64,000 nt of DNA from Halichondria panicea (GCF_963675165.1 NC_087391.1:161001-225000), one strand, 5' to 3'. Shown: positions 20,575 through 38,293, counted from the stretch's first letter. A program made the numbers and translations. The notes: generated from the letters alone by a model not told the origin.

Positions 20575-23500
20575 ATGTTTGTGACTCCCAAAGTGTCGTC
20601 AGGAAGACCCTCGCTGGGTGGGCAGTCATTCCTCAATGCCAGCATCACAGGGAGGAGAAGCACACAGACCACTCCAAAGTCAACACCCACTTTCAAGAGG
20701 TATGTATATATATAGCTGGTACTGGTTGACATGCAGTGTGTACCCTCAGGAATGTGGGGCAGGTGCTGGAGGAGACGGAGGATCATGTAGTGACAGCACT
20801 CAATACCCCAGTACCAGTGCAAGTACAAGAAGCACTCAAAACCAGCCGAGGAGGTATGTACGTCCGGCACTGCTGTGTCATGTGATATGACTCGTACTCC
20901 AATCAGATATTGATGTGTGTCTGGGGGAGTGTGGTTGGGCCTGGCTAGTAGTCGAGAGGAAGTTGCTGCTATGGAGATACTCTAGTCAACAAATTACAGT
21001 ATGTATAATAACAAGAGTTCCTAATGAACTCTTGATAATAAATATAATAATTACGATAATGGAAATTAATTATTCAATTTTTTAGACACAATGTATTTCC
21101 ATGAATCTACCTCCCACTCGGCCGGGAAGTGGGTGGAGCTCTAAATTGATTGCAGTATCAGCACAAGCTAGTGAGCTGGCGTAAGTCTCCCCCCACACAC
21201 ATCTTGTCATCATCTATAACCTCCTTGTACAGTGCCCCCCTCCTGGCAGTCTCCCCTGAGGGCAAGGCCTACTATTGGAGCAATGTGCTCAGAGACACCT
21301 CTGTGCTGTGTGAGGAGGTGTTGTCACTAGGGAACGCCCACTCATTCTCCCTGACCCCCCTCCCACACGCCCACACATACCTCCTCGCCTCAACATCCGC
21401 CTCACTCTTCCTCTTACAACCATCAGATACACAAGTGAGTGTACAGGCTTGTATGGAGCTACTAAATCTAGCTCTTAAGAAGTTGAATGCCTTATGTCTG
21501 GATGTAGATTAAAATGTTATCCAGGGCCTCAACCATAATGCTACGAAATTAGATTTTCCAAAATGATGCTCTGGTGTATATATTCACCAGCTGTTAGCGC
21601 GTGAGGTACCGCTGCCTGAAGGGATGCTGTCCGGGATTGGTCGACGTATGAGCACTTTGTTCTTTGGAGGAGGAGTTACAATACCTCAAGAGATAAGGGG
21701 TGTGGTCTGCGGGGAAGGGGGCATGGTCTTTGTCCTCACTGACACACATCTGCAACGCTGGCAGTACCGCAGCAGCAAACTGGAGGTACATAAAATATAG
21801 CAAAATGTCATTGATATCATGAGAGTTATTGCCTCTAGCTGGTGTATAATGTTGAGTTGAAGCCAGTCATCTCGGACAGTGTGTGTCTGAACCAGTGGGT
21901 GGAGTTTGACCATGCATCCAATCAAATTGCAGTATGGCTAGTGGACGTACAGCTAGCTGGGTTAGTGTCTCTGCTAGTGAATAAATTTAATTAATTGTTT
22001 TTGCAGTGACAACGTGATTGTCCTGTTTGCCATGGTAATCGGTGACTCCACCAGTGCAGAGTATGGGCTAAGTAAGTCCACCCACACTATCACACCTCAC
22101 ACCCCTCACTCCTCACACACCCTTACTCCTTACACAGCACTCTTCCCCCTCCACTCTCGTGAGGAGCCTAGCCCTGACGTGGACAACTTGGTCAGACTCA
22201 ACTACACAACCTCCTACACAGTGAGTCATTCACCAGGATTATAGTTTATACAGCTCATGATATTCCCCCAGGCTGGCACTGCTGACTCAGCACTACTTCG
22301 ATACACCCTCCTGGGGTCCCCACACATCCTGGCCATGTACGACAGACACACAGTACTGCTAGTCAAGCGTGAGTGTGCTCACTACACTCTATAAATTTTG
22401 TTGATGTTGATTCCCACTGCCCCCTTCTCTAGTGTCCAAGGGACTACCTGATATGATCTCCTTCCCCACACCTAACTCTGTCCTCGGAGCTGGCCACACC
22501 CCCTCACACAGCGTACTCTTCACTCTACATCAGGGGGTGGTCTGCGTAGCTCCTAACATTGGCACTACTGGCAGCATTGTACCACAGCAGCGACAGTTGA
22601 CCACACCTCTACGACAGTCATTTTTAGCCACACCCACTCCCCTCTCTCGTACGGCTTCTACACTAATGGCCCCTGAAGTGTCCGAGGAAGCCACAGAAAT
22701 ACTCAAGACTGCCTTTGCTGAATATTTGGAAGGAAATCTGGTTCGTTTTATTTATAATAATAATTATTGATATTACGTACTTGCAGGCAAGAGTGGAGGA
22801 ATTGTGTGATGAGCATTTTCCCCCGGCTCTATTTTCATCGGCTCTGGATACTCCGGGAGATGTGGGTGTGATTGGACTCTCTGCCCTCATCATGGACGAC
22901 AAGCCGGTGAACTCTGACCCTGGATGGAGTGAGGGGGCGGATGCTCCCGGGGGAAAGTCCCTGATACTGATCTACAGGCTAGAGCAGAAGCTGTTAGCCC
23001 ACAACAGGTGTGATATCTATAGCTATTAACAAACCAAACATCATCTCTTGTTCATTGTCAGTGAATAAGTATTTGTCAGAAGTGTGTAAATTACATGTAA
23101 TAACTGTATGTACTGACATACTGTGTAGTGTGTGTCTGTGTGTGTGTGTGTAACTGGTGTTGTGATTGCTCTCACGATGATGACAGGTATATGGGGTTCC
23201 TGGCAGACAGTGGGTTGTTGGATCGTCTCACAGCCGTCACTGTGAGGGGGCGTGGTCTGGACACTAGGCTGCTCCTGTGTGAGCATGCAGAGAAGATACA
23301 GGCAGCCATGGCTGTGAGGAAAACACACAACCAGTAAGATATGTGTATAGCTAGCTAGCTAGTGTTTAGTGTCTGCTGGTGATATACTTATTCAGCATGT
23401 TTGATATTATTTGTTCATAGGATCACTGATGAGTTGGTTCGTGTGGCAGTGCGTGGGCGTAGCCCCTCCCCCTTGTCTAAGACGGAGCAGTTCTACACGC

Positions 23501-26500
23501 AGCTCTCCTTGTCTGACTCACTCCTCACTGCCCTGCCCTCCCTCCATAAGGACCTGCTCGCTAGGTTCACATCTCCTCAAGAACGGTGAGCACTATTCAG
23601 TTCTGATCAGCGTTTCTGTTAGTGGTGGTTGGTTGTAGGGGTGATTTCTGAAAGTTTGAAAATTGGACAACTGAACACTGAACTTATTTATTCCGCTTTT
23701 ATAATCCCCCTGCATAGTTAACCACGCCCCTTTTATACCCCCTGCAGAGTTGACTTATTGCTAACGACGTCCTCTCTTCTACTGACTGTACTAAGAGATG
23801 CAATCCTCTATCGCCATAACAACATTCATATGTACCAGGTTCTGGACACTCCCCGAGACCACACCCACACCACGCCCCCACACGAGGCTGTATACTGGAC
23901 GTCTAGTGACCAGATGAGGGCTGTTTTGAACGAGCAAGTGGAACTACTAATGAGTGTGGGCGGGATGGAAGCAAGCGAACAGGTACAATAATATATAATA
24001 TTCTCATAATTATTAGTACAGAAATCACTCGATTAATTCCACAGGACAAGCCTCGAGTGTGGTCCCTTGTTGGTGGGCTGGCTGATATTCTCTTTGATGG
24101 GTATAAAGTTCACATTGACACTTTGCCGTAAGTCATGTGATCCAGAAGACATATATATAACCTGTATGTTTGACTATAGACTAGACAGTACACGGCAAAC
24201 TGAGGTTCAAAGGTCATTCGAAGCAGACAGAACAAGGATCCTTATGTCACTGGGTAAGTAATCAATATATCACATGATACTCTCTCGTATCACATGATAC
24301 TCACATGACTAGTGGAGGTGGGGCAGCACGGACATGCCACAGAGTTGGCTGAGAGATATGGTGACTTCCGTGTGCTAGTACAGCTGTGTGATGGTGCGGG
24401 GGACATGGAGAAGATCAGGGACTACATGCACACCTACAAGGCACAGGTGAGTCATACCCCGCGTTATATGAAGTCACACCTACAAGGCACAGGTGAGCAG
24501 CGTTATAATGAAGTTTTTGAGCGGCCATAACTTTAATTTCGTTGGTCCAATAACGTTAATTTTGTGATTTTCTGAAAGCTTAGAAAAAGGCCATTCAGAT
24601 GATGTGTTAAAATCAATAGTTTATTTTTGACCTGTTTATGATAAAAGACATGGGCTATATAGCCCATGGTCTTTTTCCGAAAATGGGAAATTATGGCCCG
24701 TTCCAAATTTGAGAATTGAGCATACCATAAGAGCTCCTTCTAAGTTTTCAGAAAATCAGAAAATTAATGTGATTGTTCGAACGAAACTAAATTTATGGCT
24801 GTTTAAAGATAAACAAACGCTGGGTACATTAAGCCTGCACTCTGTATTGCTATTGCTATAGCTACAAATTATTTCTTCAAAATGTTTAAGTGTATTTTCT
24901 CTTTTTTGTAGGGCTTTTCTGAGTTTCTGTTCAAATGGTATCTGGACGAGGGCAAGCTTCAAGAGCTGCTCTCATTCTCAGAGTCTCTCCCTGTTGAGTT
25001 GTCCTCTTTCCTGACACCGCACCCACACCTACGCTGGCTCCACTCACTCTCAGTCAAGGACTACGATCAGGTGCCCAGCTATAGCTACGGTGTATATAGC
25101 TATATCTTGGATTGGCCATAATTCATAATATCGATGTTTATAGGCACATGGTGACCTCAAAACACTAGCAGACAGAGAGGCTGAGTGTGTGGCCAAGAAG
25201 AAGGTGATGTCCTTGTATAGTGTTCCCCCGTCCCCTAGTGTTCATTTATACTGTCTCCCCATGCAGACTCTGCTTAGTCTGAGCAAGCTCTCACTGTTAG
25301 CGGCTAAAGGAGGGAGGGCAGACACCTCTGAGCTAGACTCCGCCCTCTATCGTATTGAGTACCAACAACACCTCCCTCAAGACACTCTAGAGGTCAGTAT
25401 TACTGTAATTGATGTATTATTATACAGCATTTAATGTTAAGCTGCGCCTCCTGTACAGGTAGCTGGTTTGGACGCTGAGCTGATGCCCCCATTGTCCACT
25501 CAGCAGATTATCGAGGTACATTACCATCATGTCATGTGCTTGTCATGTGCTTATCATGTGACGTGTTTAACAGCTGTACGTGGGAGATGACCACTGTGTG
25601 GACGAGGGAAGATTCATTGCTGCCTTAGAGCTAATCCACCAAACCTACCCTGTGAGTAAATAGTCGTGTGTAGGGGGGGAGGGCGGGTTTGTGTGTGTGT
25701 GTGGGGAGTGGGTGGGTGTGTGCTTGGAATGGGGTTATAAGCACAAGGCCTCTTGGGTTGGATAGAATCGTGTGTGCACCAAATGTATTGTAGCTGTACA
25801 TGTCTTCATGCTGTACTGGCTACTAGTGTCTGTCATGTGTTGTGTGTAGGAGGAGAGCCCTGAGGGAACTGAGCTGAGGTGCTATATCTGGAGTCAGGCC
25901 ATCTTAAGAGATGAGTACGTTTAACAATGTTTAACAATGGCATGTACATGTATGTGAGGATAATGCAATGATGTGTTTAGATCAGTGATCGCTTTTGGAA
26001 TGAAATGTTCAAGGAAAAAGTATAGTCTTACAATTGTTCGAAAGGGACCTGTTTAGAGAGAGAGGGCTATCTTTGACCTTCATTAGGATTGTGCATTTTC
26101 ACAAGTAATAGATGAAAGCCCTTTGAAAGGCCTATTGCTAATAGTGCTGTATGCATAGATACAGAGAGGGATTGGCAACAAAAGCACCTCGAATAGCTAT
26201 CCGTGTTTCCCTGCGGTTTAATCCTACTTCCAACGCTGGAAAAAATAGCCAAAGACGCAAAAAGAGTAAATGATTGTCTTACTGTCAGTGTAAGAATTCT
26301 GCTGCTTTATTATCTATTATGCCATTCTTTTATACTCAAGTTAACAGCCTATTATTCTTTTCAAATTGCCTATTATTCCTAACAATAAGACCCATGTCGT
26401 TGCACAAGTAACATCATACTATAAATAATTACCACATGATTCTATCTATTAACACTAATGTGTCTTTAATATAGAATGCCTTGTTTTCTCGCGTTTGGTG

Positions 26501-26984
26501 GGATAGCTTGTCAAGTTCTGTTATTGATTTTATGTGTAGCTTATGTGCGGACATGATCCGTTGCCAATCCCTGTATCTAATTTGTGTGTGAGTACAAAAC
26601 AAATTATTATATACGCCGCTTGTAACCCACCCCCTCACACACACACACACACACACACAGCTTGTAACCCGCCCCCTCACACACACACACACACACACAC
26701 ACAGCTGGAGTCAGCTCGATACTGATGACCCTCTTAAAGAGCTACAAAAAACATTTTTCTCCAGTTTAATTGTTGAGGGATACAACCGAGGTCTGGATGT
26801 GCTGAGTCTGCTACCAGAGTTGCCACGCCTCCTATCGTACGAGGCCCTCACTGAAAGGGGTGTGGCTAATGACCCTGTGTTCCAGTTTATGTTGCGGGCT
26901 GGTTACGAGCAACTACAACGAGTGCAGGCTAACAGGAGGGCGGGGCTGGATACTGACACAGGGCAGACCATGGACAGTGACTGA
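20575..26984 (+). CDS. NUP133: nucleoporin NUP133
   Basis: Twenty-five exons join in one frame (1123 aa; human 1156): 20575..20699, 20750..20853, 20907..20998, 21086..21180, 21233..21434, 21591..21785, 21839..21960, 22007..22071, 22138..22220, 22272..22368, 22433..22740, 22787..23007, 23187..23333, 23421..23585, 23748..23982, 24045..24127, 24180..24253, 24313..24446, 24912..25070, 25144..25203, 25267..25392, 25459..25515, 25574..25651, 25850..25914, 26705..26984. NUP133 is the outer subunit of the Y-complex (NUP107-160) of the nuclear pore. Its propeller has GMLSGIGRRMSTLF, the region of the membrane-sensing ALPS loop, and the helical part has RLLLCEHAEK. The start MFVTPKV gives the only frame that splices on. 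Intron 18 holds fold-back copy C. Confidence 0.95.
24515..24808. repeat. fold-back repeat family, copy C (NUP133 intron 18)
   Basis: Full-length: left arm GCGGCCATAACTTT...GTTGGTCCAAT...GATTTTCTGAAAGCTTAGAA, a central GGGCTATATAGCCC palindrome inside CATGG, and right arm TCTAAGTTTTCAGAAAATCA...TATGGCTGTTTAA. The arms are reverse complements over about 80 bp. Confidence 0.9.
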
Positions 26985-27162
26985 CAATATTATAATTATA
27001 GTCTCTGTGTCAAGTAACATGCAGTACTTCATTGATTTCTTGTTTCTAATATAAAAGCAGCATTGGGTGAACAAAATCAATCCCTTAATGTAATCAAGGG
27101 CGTATACGCCCTTGATGTAATTAGCTAGCAGTTTTTCTTAATTAATTCTTGCTTCTCTTGAG

Positions 27163-27441
27163 CTATTCTGAGAAGAATTCCCTCAGAATGACTTCCAATC
27201 CATCAGCATTAGTGTAGTCCTTAACAATGAAGTTGTCATTAGCTGCTCCCCTCACCATGGCAGACAATTCTACAAACAATTACATGTACATTTTCAGAAA
27301 GTATAGTTTATTCTCATATCAGTAATTTATATCCTTCTTAATAATTATATACCACATAATTATTAGTTTGTGTGCTCACTTTTCTCTGGCTGAGGTATAG
27401 TTTTGTAAAGACAGAGTATCTTCTTGCCCATGGCCACAGCT
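27163..27441 (-). pseudogene. truncated DNPH1 paralogue (last two exons only)
   Basis: Two exon-like blocks, 27441..27380 and 27269..27163, match DNPH1 exons 3 (3' half) and 4. The reading frame and splice phase are kept: RAVAMGKKILCLYK, then LSAMVRGAANDNF and a stop. The final exon has exactly the DNPH1 length (107 nt). The 5' exons with the nucleotide-binding loop and the GYE nucleophile are absent; NUDT14 occupies the sequence upstream. Either this is a truncated duplicate kept by chance, or it is an alternative 3' end for NUDT14 transcripts on the same strand. It has diverged well beyond the intact gene. Confidence 0.6.
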
Positions 27442-27535
27442 CTAGAGTTGTAAAAAACCTTATATACACACGGCAGCATAACAGCAAACACAACGTTTTG
27501 GCTATAATAAATAAAAAGTTTGGCTAGCAGTTCTC

Positions 27536-28379
27536 TTATTTCTTGCTTCTCTTAAAGTGATAGAACCAGAGTAGAGCGTAACAGAAAGTTGCCGACTTAG
27601 GCACCTCTTCATTGAAGAGCAGGTCCAACACTTGATCAGCTGGTACATACAGCACCTCGATGCACTCCCCCTCCTGGACGTTGCCCCCTCCACCATTCAC
27701 CATCATGGAGTCTGCCACCTCACAATAATAGAACGTCTGATGGCTGCCAGAATGCCCAACACCAGAGTAGTAGGAGCTGACTCTCTCTATATTCTCCAAG
27801 GGAACATCGTATCCAGTTTCTTCAAGAATCTCTTCCTTAGTGATTTGCTCCAGTGAGCTTCCCTTGTCGATGATGCCAGCACACATCTCATACGCACAGC
27901 CCAGGGCCCCTGAGGCATAGCCTGGATTACTTGTAGCAGCTGGCTCAGTAGTAGCAGCTGGCTCAGTAGTGGGGGGTGGTTCAGTAGTGGGGGGTTGTTC
28001 GTTCGTGGGTGGTGGTGGTTTGGGCTTTAGACTGAGGGGTGATGAAAACACGGGTGAATTCTCCCAGAGCTCCTTGTGTCGACTCATGTAGACGGCTGGA
28101 CGAAACTGCTTCACGCACACGAGAGCATCTCTCGTCTTGTTGTAGATGAGTACACTCACACTGCAAGGAAGAAACAAAAGCAATCAACGACAAAATTCAC
28201 GTAATTTGGGGCGTTCTACAGTTCTATGTGTACGCAATTAGTTATGCTCATCACCTGTCATGGACTTTGGTGCAATCCCAGAACTTCTGCTTCCCGTCCT
28301 GCTTGTAGAGGACTCTAAATGGTTGCACATAGCGAGAATCTGTGCAGTTAGTGACAGAAACATCAGTGATCTTGTCCAT
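27536..28379 (-). CDS. NUDT14: NUDT14, Nudix UDP-sugar pyrophosphatase
   Basis: Exons 28379..28255 and 28160..27536 give 249 aa. The Nudix box is AGIIDKGSSLEQITKEEILE then ETGY, fitting GX5EX7REUXEEXGU with Lys for Arg. VKQFRPAVY and SGVGHSGSHQTFYYCEV match NUDT14, which hydrolyses UDP-glucose and ADP-ribose. Between the N-terminal strands and the Nudix box sits a low-complexity stretch of P, T and E (PPTTEPPPTTEPAATTEPAA), coded by tandem repeats and not known in the vertebrate protein. YY1 starts 125 bp away in the opposite direction. Confidence 0.9.
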
Positions 28380-28503
28380 CTTTAGTTTTTTAATAACGCA
28401 CACCATTAAACACTTCCGTATACTAGCGCTAGGGCCCTTACCTCAGTAAAACAGTCCGTAAACTCATAATCAAGCAGCCATTTTTGAAGTTGCCAATTTC
28501 AAG

Positions 28504-28515
<12 letters not shown>
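28380..28515 (+). promoter_or_regulatory. bidirectional NUDT14/YY1 promoter with inverted YY1-type sites
   Basis: The 124 bases between two divergent starts must hold both promoters. The YY1 start codon lies in TTCAAGATGGCGGAC, which fits the YY1 consensus AAnATGGCGGC and the TISU initiator (SAASATGGCGGC) in 11 of 12 positions. Thirty bases upstream an inverted relative (GCCATTTTTGAA, 28477-28488) faces it. An ETS-like ACTTCCG lies near 28411. Autoregulation is inference. Confidence 0.55.
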
Positions 28516-30525
<2,010 letters not shown>

Positions 30526-31838
30526 GACAATGACTGCATAGCTACTTTTTAATTTGAGGTGTTTTTTTGTAATCATTCCTCGTAATGTTGCATGCATGCA
30601 TATCTGAATTGGCAATCACTTGGCTATAATTATTGATGTTATAACTGGTGCACTGAATATACATGGTCATTAATATAAGCTACAATAAATTATTCTTGAA
30701 ACAATAATTAATTAAGCACCGTGGGTGCTGATGCCTCGGTGGAGGTACCAAAGCTACATTAACATAAAACTACTAAGAGCTAGCTTTTATACAAATATTT
30801 ATATCATGAACATTTTTAATTTTGCTGCATGCCATCACAGGGAAACTTGGGAAAAACGATCGATACCAAAAGTTAAAATACTATCACTCAGATTCACTGC
30901 CAACTTTATACAAACCACTTCCGGTGACCCAAAGTAGCGCTTGTGGTTATTCATGGGGCTCCAGAGCTGGTGGTGGGTGTCGGGAAACTGGCATCTACCA
31001 TCAGAGCGCTACTTTATCCGGAGTTCTGTAACTCACAGTACACACTGCTAGGTGTAGTGTACTTTATGCTGCCCTCGAAAGCAGTACCTTATGCTACCCT
31101 CAAAAGCAGTACTTATGCTGCCCTAAAAAGTAGTACTTATTATGCTACCTTAAAAAGTAGTACTTATGCTGCCCTCAAAAGCAGTACTTATGCTACCTTA
31201 AAAAGTAGTACTTATGCTACCCTAAAAGTAGTACTTATCCCCTAAGCAGTTTCTGGCCAGACCGCTTTTTTTTTTTAACGTTGGCACTCAGTTAATTAAT
31301 TATGATGTGCTTGCCATTGTTTCGGCTTATAAATTATAATAATTTATTGAGAGTGACAAAGTTAATGTGACATTAATATGTATACATATAATAAATAATA
31401 AGCACATTTACTAAAATAGCTAGCTTCTTCAGCAGCTCTTTCTGACTCTCTTGTAACTAACAAAAAAGCTAGCGCTTTAGTGCAAGTTAAGGCTAACTCG
31501 GCGGCTCGACTAGGGTTGCAGCTCTATAGCATTCGTTCCTGCTGCAGAAAAACATGCAGCACCAATCAGATTGCAGACTGCCTACATTACGTAAGGAGTT
31601 TGCATTCAGGAATGCATATGCACCAATCAGATTGTATAACCCTTACGTAATGCATTTTTGTTGGCTTCCCAGCCCCTCCCCTCTCTCCTCTTTTGGAGGC
31701 GGGCCACGCCCATCTACTTTACTGTATCCCTCGTGCGGCTACGCCTCGAGGCATAATTAACTACAAGTAACAACGTTAATTTAATTGGATGATAAATGAA
31801 ATTTAGTCTATTACAAAAAATAATGAAAAATCAATAGT
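30526..31838 (+). other. 1.3-kb intergenic gap with minisatellite and CCAAT-box repeats
   Basis: No gene I can support. It contains a minisatellite (31060-31245), a paired inverted repeat AAGTAGCGCT / AGCGCTACTT (about 30933 and 31005), two exact GCACCAATCAGATTG boxes (31559 and 31620) near TTACGTAA sites, and the second copy of the 21-nt GTGCGGCTACGCCTCGAGG CA motif (31733-31753). A short frame at 30943-31030 (GAPELVVGVGKLASTIRALL) matches nothing I know. Confidence 0.55.
31060..31245 (+). repeat. about 22-bp minisatellite (AGTAGTACTTATGCTACCCT plus AA)
   Basis: Eight or so imperfect units alternating TATGCTACC and TATGCTGCC with AAAAGTAGTACT. Intergenic, between YY1 and TIMM50. Confidence 0.9.
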
Positions 31839-34265
31839 CTATTTCCATCCTACCCAGCTAGCTATCCAATCGTTCCATGACTGATCTTGATTAGCCAAGG
31901 GGTCAGTGGGCGGAGCTTCAATGGTTGTAGGGGGCGTGACACTCTCAGGCTGCAGGGGAACAACAAGTGTCAACATGCGAGCAATTTCAGTTAACGGCCA
32001 TAACTAATTTAGTTCTGTTGGTCCAAAGCCAATTTATGAAAGCTTTAGAGATAGCAGATGATGTGCTAAAATAAAAAGTCTTTAATTTGGGCCTGTTTTA
32101 ATGGTGTCAATCTATACTTGTATAAAAATGTTCGTGCACCCAAAATAACAGACCTGTACATTTTGAATTTGTTGCTTTCTGCTGAGAGAGAAGGTTGAGA
32201 TTGGTCCACCCACTCCCCTCCGTGCTCCCTGTCGAGCCAGCTGCTCCATCTGCTCCCTCCGCTGCTCCTCCTCAGCTTGTAAGAGTGCCTGGTTGAGTCG
32301 ATATGTCTCCAGCACTTTATCCTCTCCTCTCTGAGCCTTGTAGAAGTTGAGTACATGTCTCACATCATCGACTTCGTTTACAGCAATGGCTACAGAAAGG
32401 AGAGACTGACAACACAACTTCGTGATCAATTGAGTTAACTGTACCAGTGGACAGTAGTATTTATAATGCATATGATGCAAAGTCTCAACAAAAATCTAAT
32501 TTTTAAGGGGAACTTTACTTCAGGGGAGAGCCAGAAAATGGCCAGTAAGTCAGAATTATAACTACGGAGCTAGCTGTCTTACTCTGCAACAATGGTATAA
32601 GCTCCCAGAGTGTCTTGTCGTCGACGTCTCCTGTCCACTTTTCCATAATGATGCTGTTGTCTTTATGGAACTTGACAGACTTTGAGTTCGTGTCTACTAT
32701 GATGACACGATTGAGTGGGCGGTTCAAGTTAGTGAGGTCCTGCGAGTGTACGAGTGTGGGGGCGGAGATAAATAATTGGCCTCTGACAAAATTAATCAGT
32801 TATAGAGCTTATCAACATATACTTACCAAGTTCAAGATTATGATAATTAACCACGTAGGAGCCCCCCCCCACACACACGTAGGAGCCCCCCCACACACAC
32901 CTTCACATGTACACCATCGACGTATTTGGTAGAGTTCCTGTACAGCTTGTACAAGATGAGCTGGTTAGGGTCGAGGGCTGTGAGGAGAGAGTTTCCGTTA
33001 ATGGCCGTCTCCGATGTGAACACTACTATCTCATAGAACTCAAACAACTGAAGGAGAAGTGCGTCCACTCCAGGTCTCTTCTGATACTTCCATCCACTCA
33101 GTCGCTGTAGGGAGGGAGGGGCAGGGGTTATACACAATGGTACATATTAATACATGCAGAGTGAGATAATAATTATGAGAAGCTTTTTCGTCCCAGATGA
33201 AATTTGATATGGAGATATCACACAAACAGCGACTGTGTCACAAGACTGTACACTAACAATGCTAATTATTATCAGCTAGGCCTTTCCAAGGACTGCAAAA
33301 TGACACGGTTCCCTCGGTACCTGTATTGTGTCTGGGCTATAATTATATACAATGAAAGATACCAGGAGTACATAACGATCTTTATCTACTCCTGAAGATA
33401 TCTATAAAGATACGTATGAAGAGAACCACCCTCACATCATAAGAGGTGTGTAGTAAGAGGTCATTCATCTCCAGTACTAGTGTGTAGGGGCGTTGGTAGG
33501 GATGGGGCAGGTAGTCAGGTAACAGCTTGTCACTACTAGGCTCCGAAAATGACTGTAAGGGGGGAGGGGCAATTGAAGGTAGCAAAGGTAGAGATGAAGA
33601 CACACCTTCTTGAAGTTCACCACAGTGTCCCATGCTCTGTAGAGGTACGCCTTGACCAGAGGCACTGTGGGGGGTTGGTTAGTATGAGGAGGGGGAGGGT
33701 GAGAGCTTACCATTGGCATACTCATCAGGCTCCTGCAGTGATAAAGCACATCAGTACAACACACTGTATGGATCATGCATGTACTACATCTACACTGCAC
33801 ACCCACACCACACCACACACTGCACACCCACACCACACCACACACTGCACACCCACACCACACCACACACTGCACACACACCCACACCACACACTGCACA
33901 CACACCCACACACTGCACACCTGTGGTCCGAGTCCCTCTATCTCCTCCTCAGGCCGACCTTAGAAAACACAACTATTAAAACAGTGGCCCAACTATATTT
34001 AAGGAAACCATACATGTAGAATGTAAGCTGTACTCAGTTCTAATAGCAAGTCATATCTCTCCAGTGTACACAAGCATAGCTCTAGACACTACACACCCAG
34101 TAGATAGATCCCTGTTCCCAGTAGAGCTGTGCTAACGCCTGCTAGCGCTAGCCATCCTTGTCCAGACGGCCCTCGACTCTCCTTGGGTTTGACATAGTAT
34201 TGGGCCGCTCTCTGGGCTCCTGTTTTCAACAGGTGCAGTCTCTTCAGTTGTCCTAGAGTGGCCAT
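31839..34265 (-). CDS. TIMM50: TIMM50, TIM23-complex receptor
   Basis: Nine exons in frame: 34265..34097, 33958..33921, 33732..33711 (22 nt), 33664..33606, 33552..33436, 33104..32901, 32739..32583, 32389..32160, 31949..31839 (368 aa). A basic N-terminus rich in K and R with few acids is followed by one membrane segment (WLALAGVSTALLGTGIYLLG), as expected for an inner-membrane precursor. The FCP1/NIF-like domain includes RPYTLVLEMNDLLLH, GWKYQKRPGVDALL, FEFYEIVVFTSE and LNRPLNRVIIVD. The DxDx phosphatase nucleophiles are absent, as in other TIM50 proteins. TIM50 receives presequences from TOM and passes them to TIM23. The last intron holds half of a fold-back repeat. Confidence 0.93.
31988..32105. 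repeat. fold-back repeat family, copy D (left half, TIMM50 intron 8)
   Basis: It holds only the left arm (AACGGCCATAACTAATTTAG, GTTGGTCCAA, ATGAAAGCTTTAGAGATAGC) and part of the unique region up to GGGCCTGTTTTAATGG. The right half is missing. Confidence 0.75.
33795..33920 (+). repeat. CACACC/ACTG minisatellite in TIMM50 intron 2
   Basis: Repeats of CACACCCACACCACACCA plus CACACTG, about 26 bp, four to five units, ending at the donor of exon 2 on the minus strand. Confidence 0.85.
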
Positions 34266-34453
34266 TCTCGTGGCCACGTGGATCCTCAGCCGGGGGAAAA
34301 CCCTCGAGATACGCCCCCCCTCATGTCAACATGAATTTTAAGCCTTTTGAATATGAAGTTCTTTTGCAAAATATTGAGACAACACACACAAATTTGTCAT
34401 AGCTATATATAGGAAATATAAAAAGGTGCGAGAGAGTGAATTATGAACGATTA

Positions 34454-37842
<3,389 letters not shown>

Positions 37843-38293
37843 GATACACTGCACGGGGGAATATTTATAAAGTTAATTTTCAAGAAGCCAAACAAACTTC
37901 CTTGTGTACTTTAATTTATAAAACTCAGATTACTGTACACTACCGGCCACTGATAGCTCTGGACCTGGTAAATCTACTCTAAGTGTTTGTTATAGACTTG
38001 TAGATCATAGCTGGGATTGTACGTACCTGTGTAAAACCTTGATCCAGGTCTCTTTTCGGGCGTAGCTTCTCTGTTTGTGTCGAAGCTAATTAGGATAATT
38101 AAGCCAATGAATCTCATTATCTTGTATCTGTAAGTTATGAATATCATTAACGTTCAATTTTAGTCTAGACAGTCAGACGATCTTTCCCGTACTTACCAGA
38201 CAACCTTTTCTTTCCCTATTTATAGCAAATTAAAATCACGTCATGTACATGAGGGACTTTCCCTTGAGCTAGCCAGCTACAATACAAGCAAGT
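37843..38293. other. divergent promoter region, BTB-PDZ / UBR
   Basis: No coding sequence. A good acceptor (CCCCCGTGCAG) lies 10 bases upstream of the BTB-PDZ start codon, so that gene probably has a 5' UTR intron here. The first exon is perhaps near 38040-38090. Confidence 0.45.

Noticed and set aside
20373-20729. 118-codon plus-strand frame before NUP133
   Set aside because: It is in the wrong frame; the ATG at 20575 in another frame splices into all later NUP133 exons.
30943-31245. 100-codon frame between YY1 and TIMM50
   Set aside because: Its second half is the minisatellite and the first half matches no family I know; no splice context.
33477-34019. His/Thr-rich and Val/Cys-rich frames around TIMM50 intron 2
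   Set aside because: They are products of the CACACC minisatellite and cross verified TIMM50 exons.
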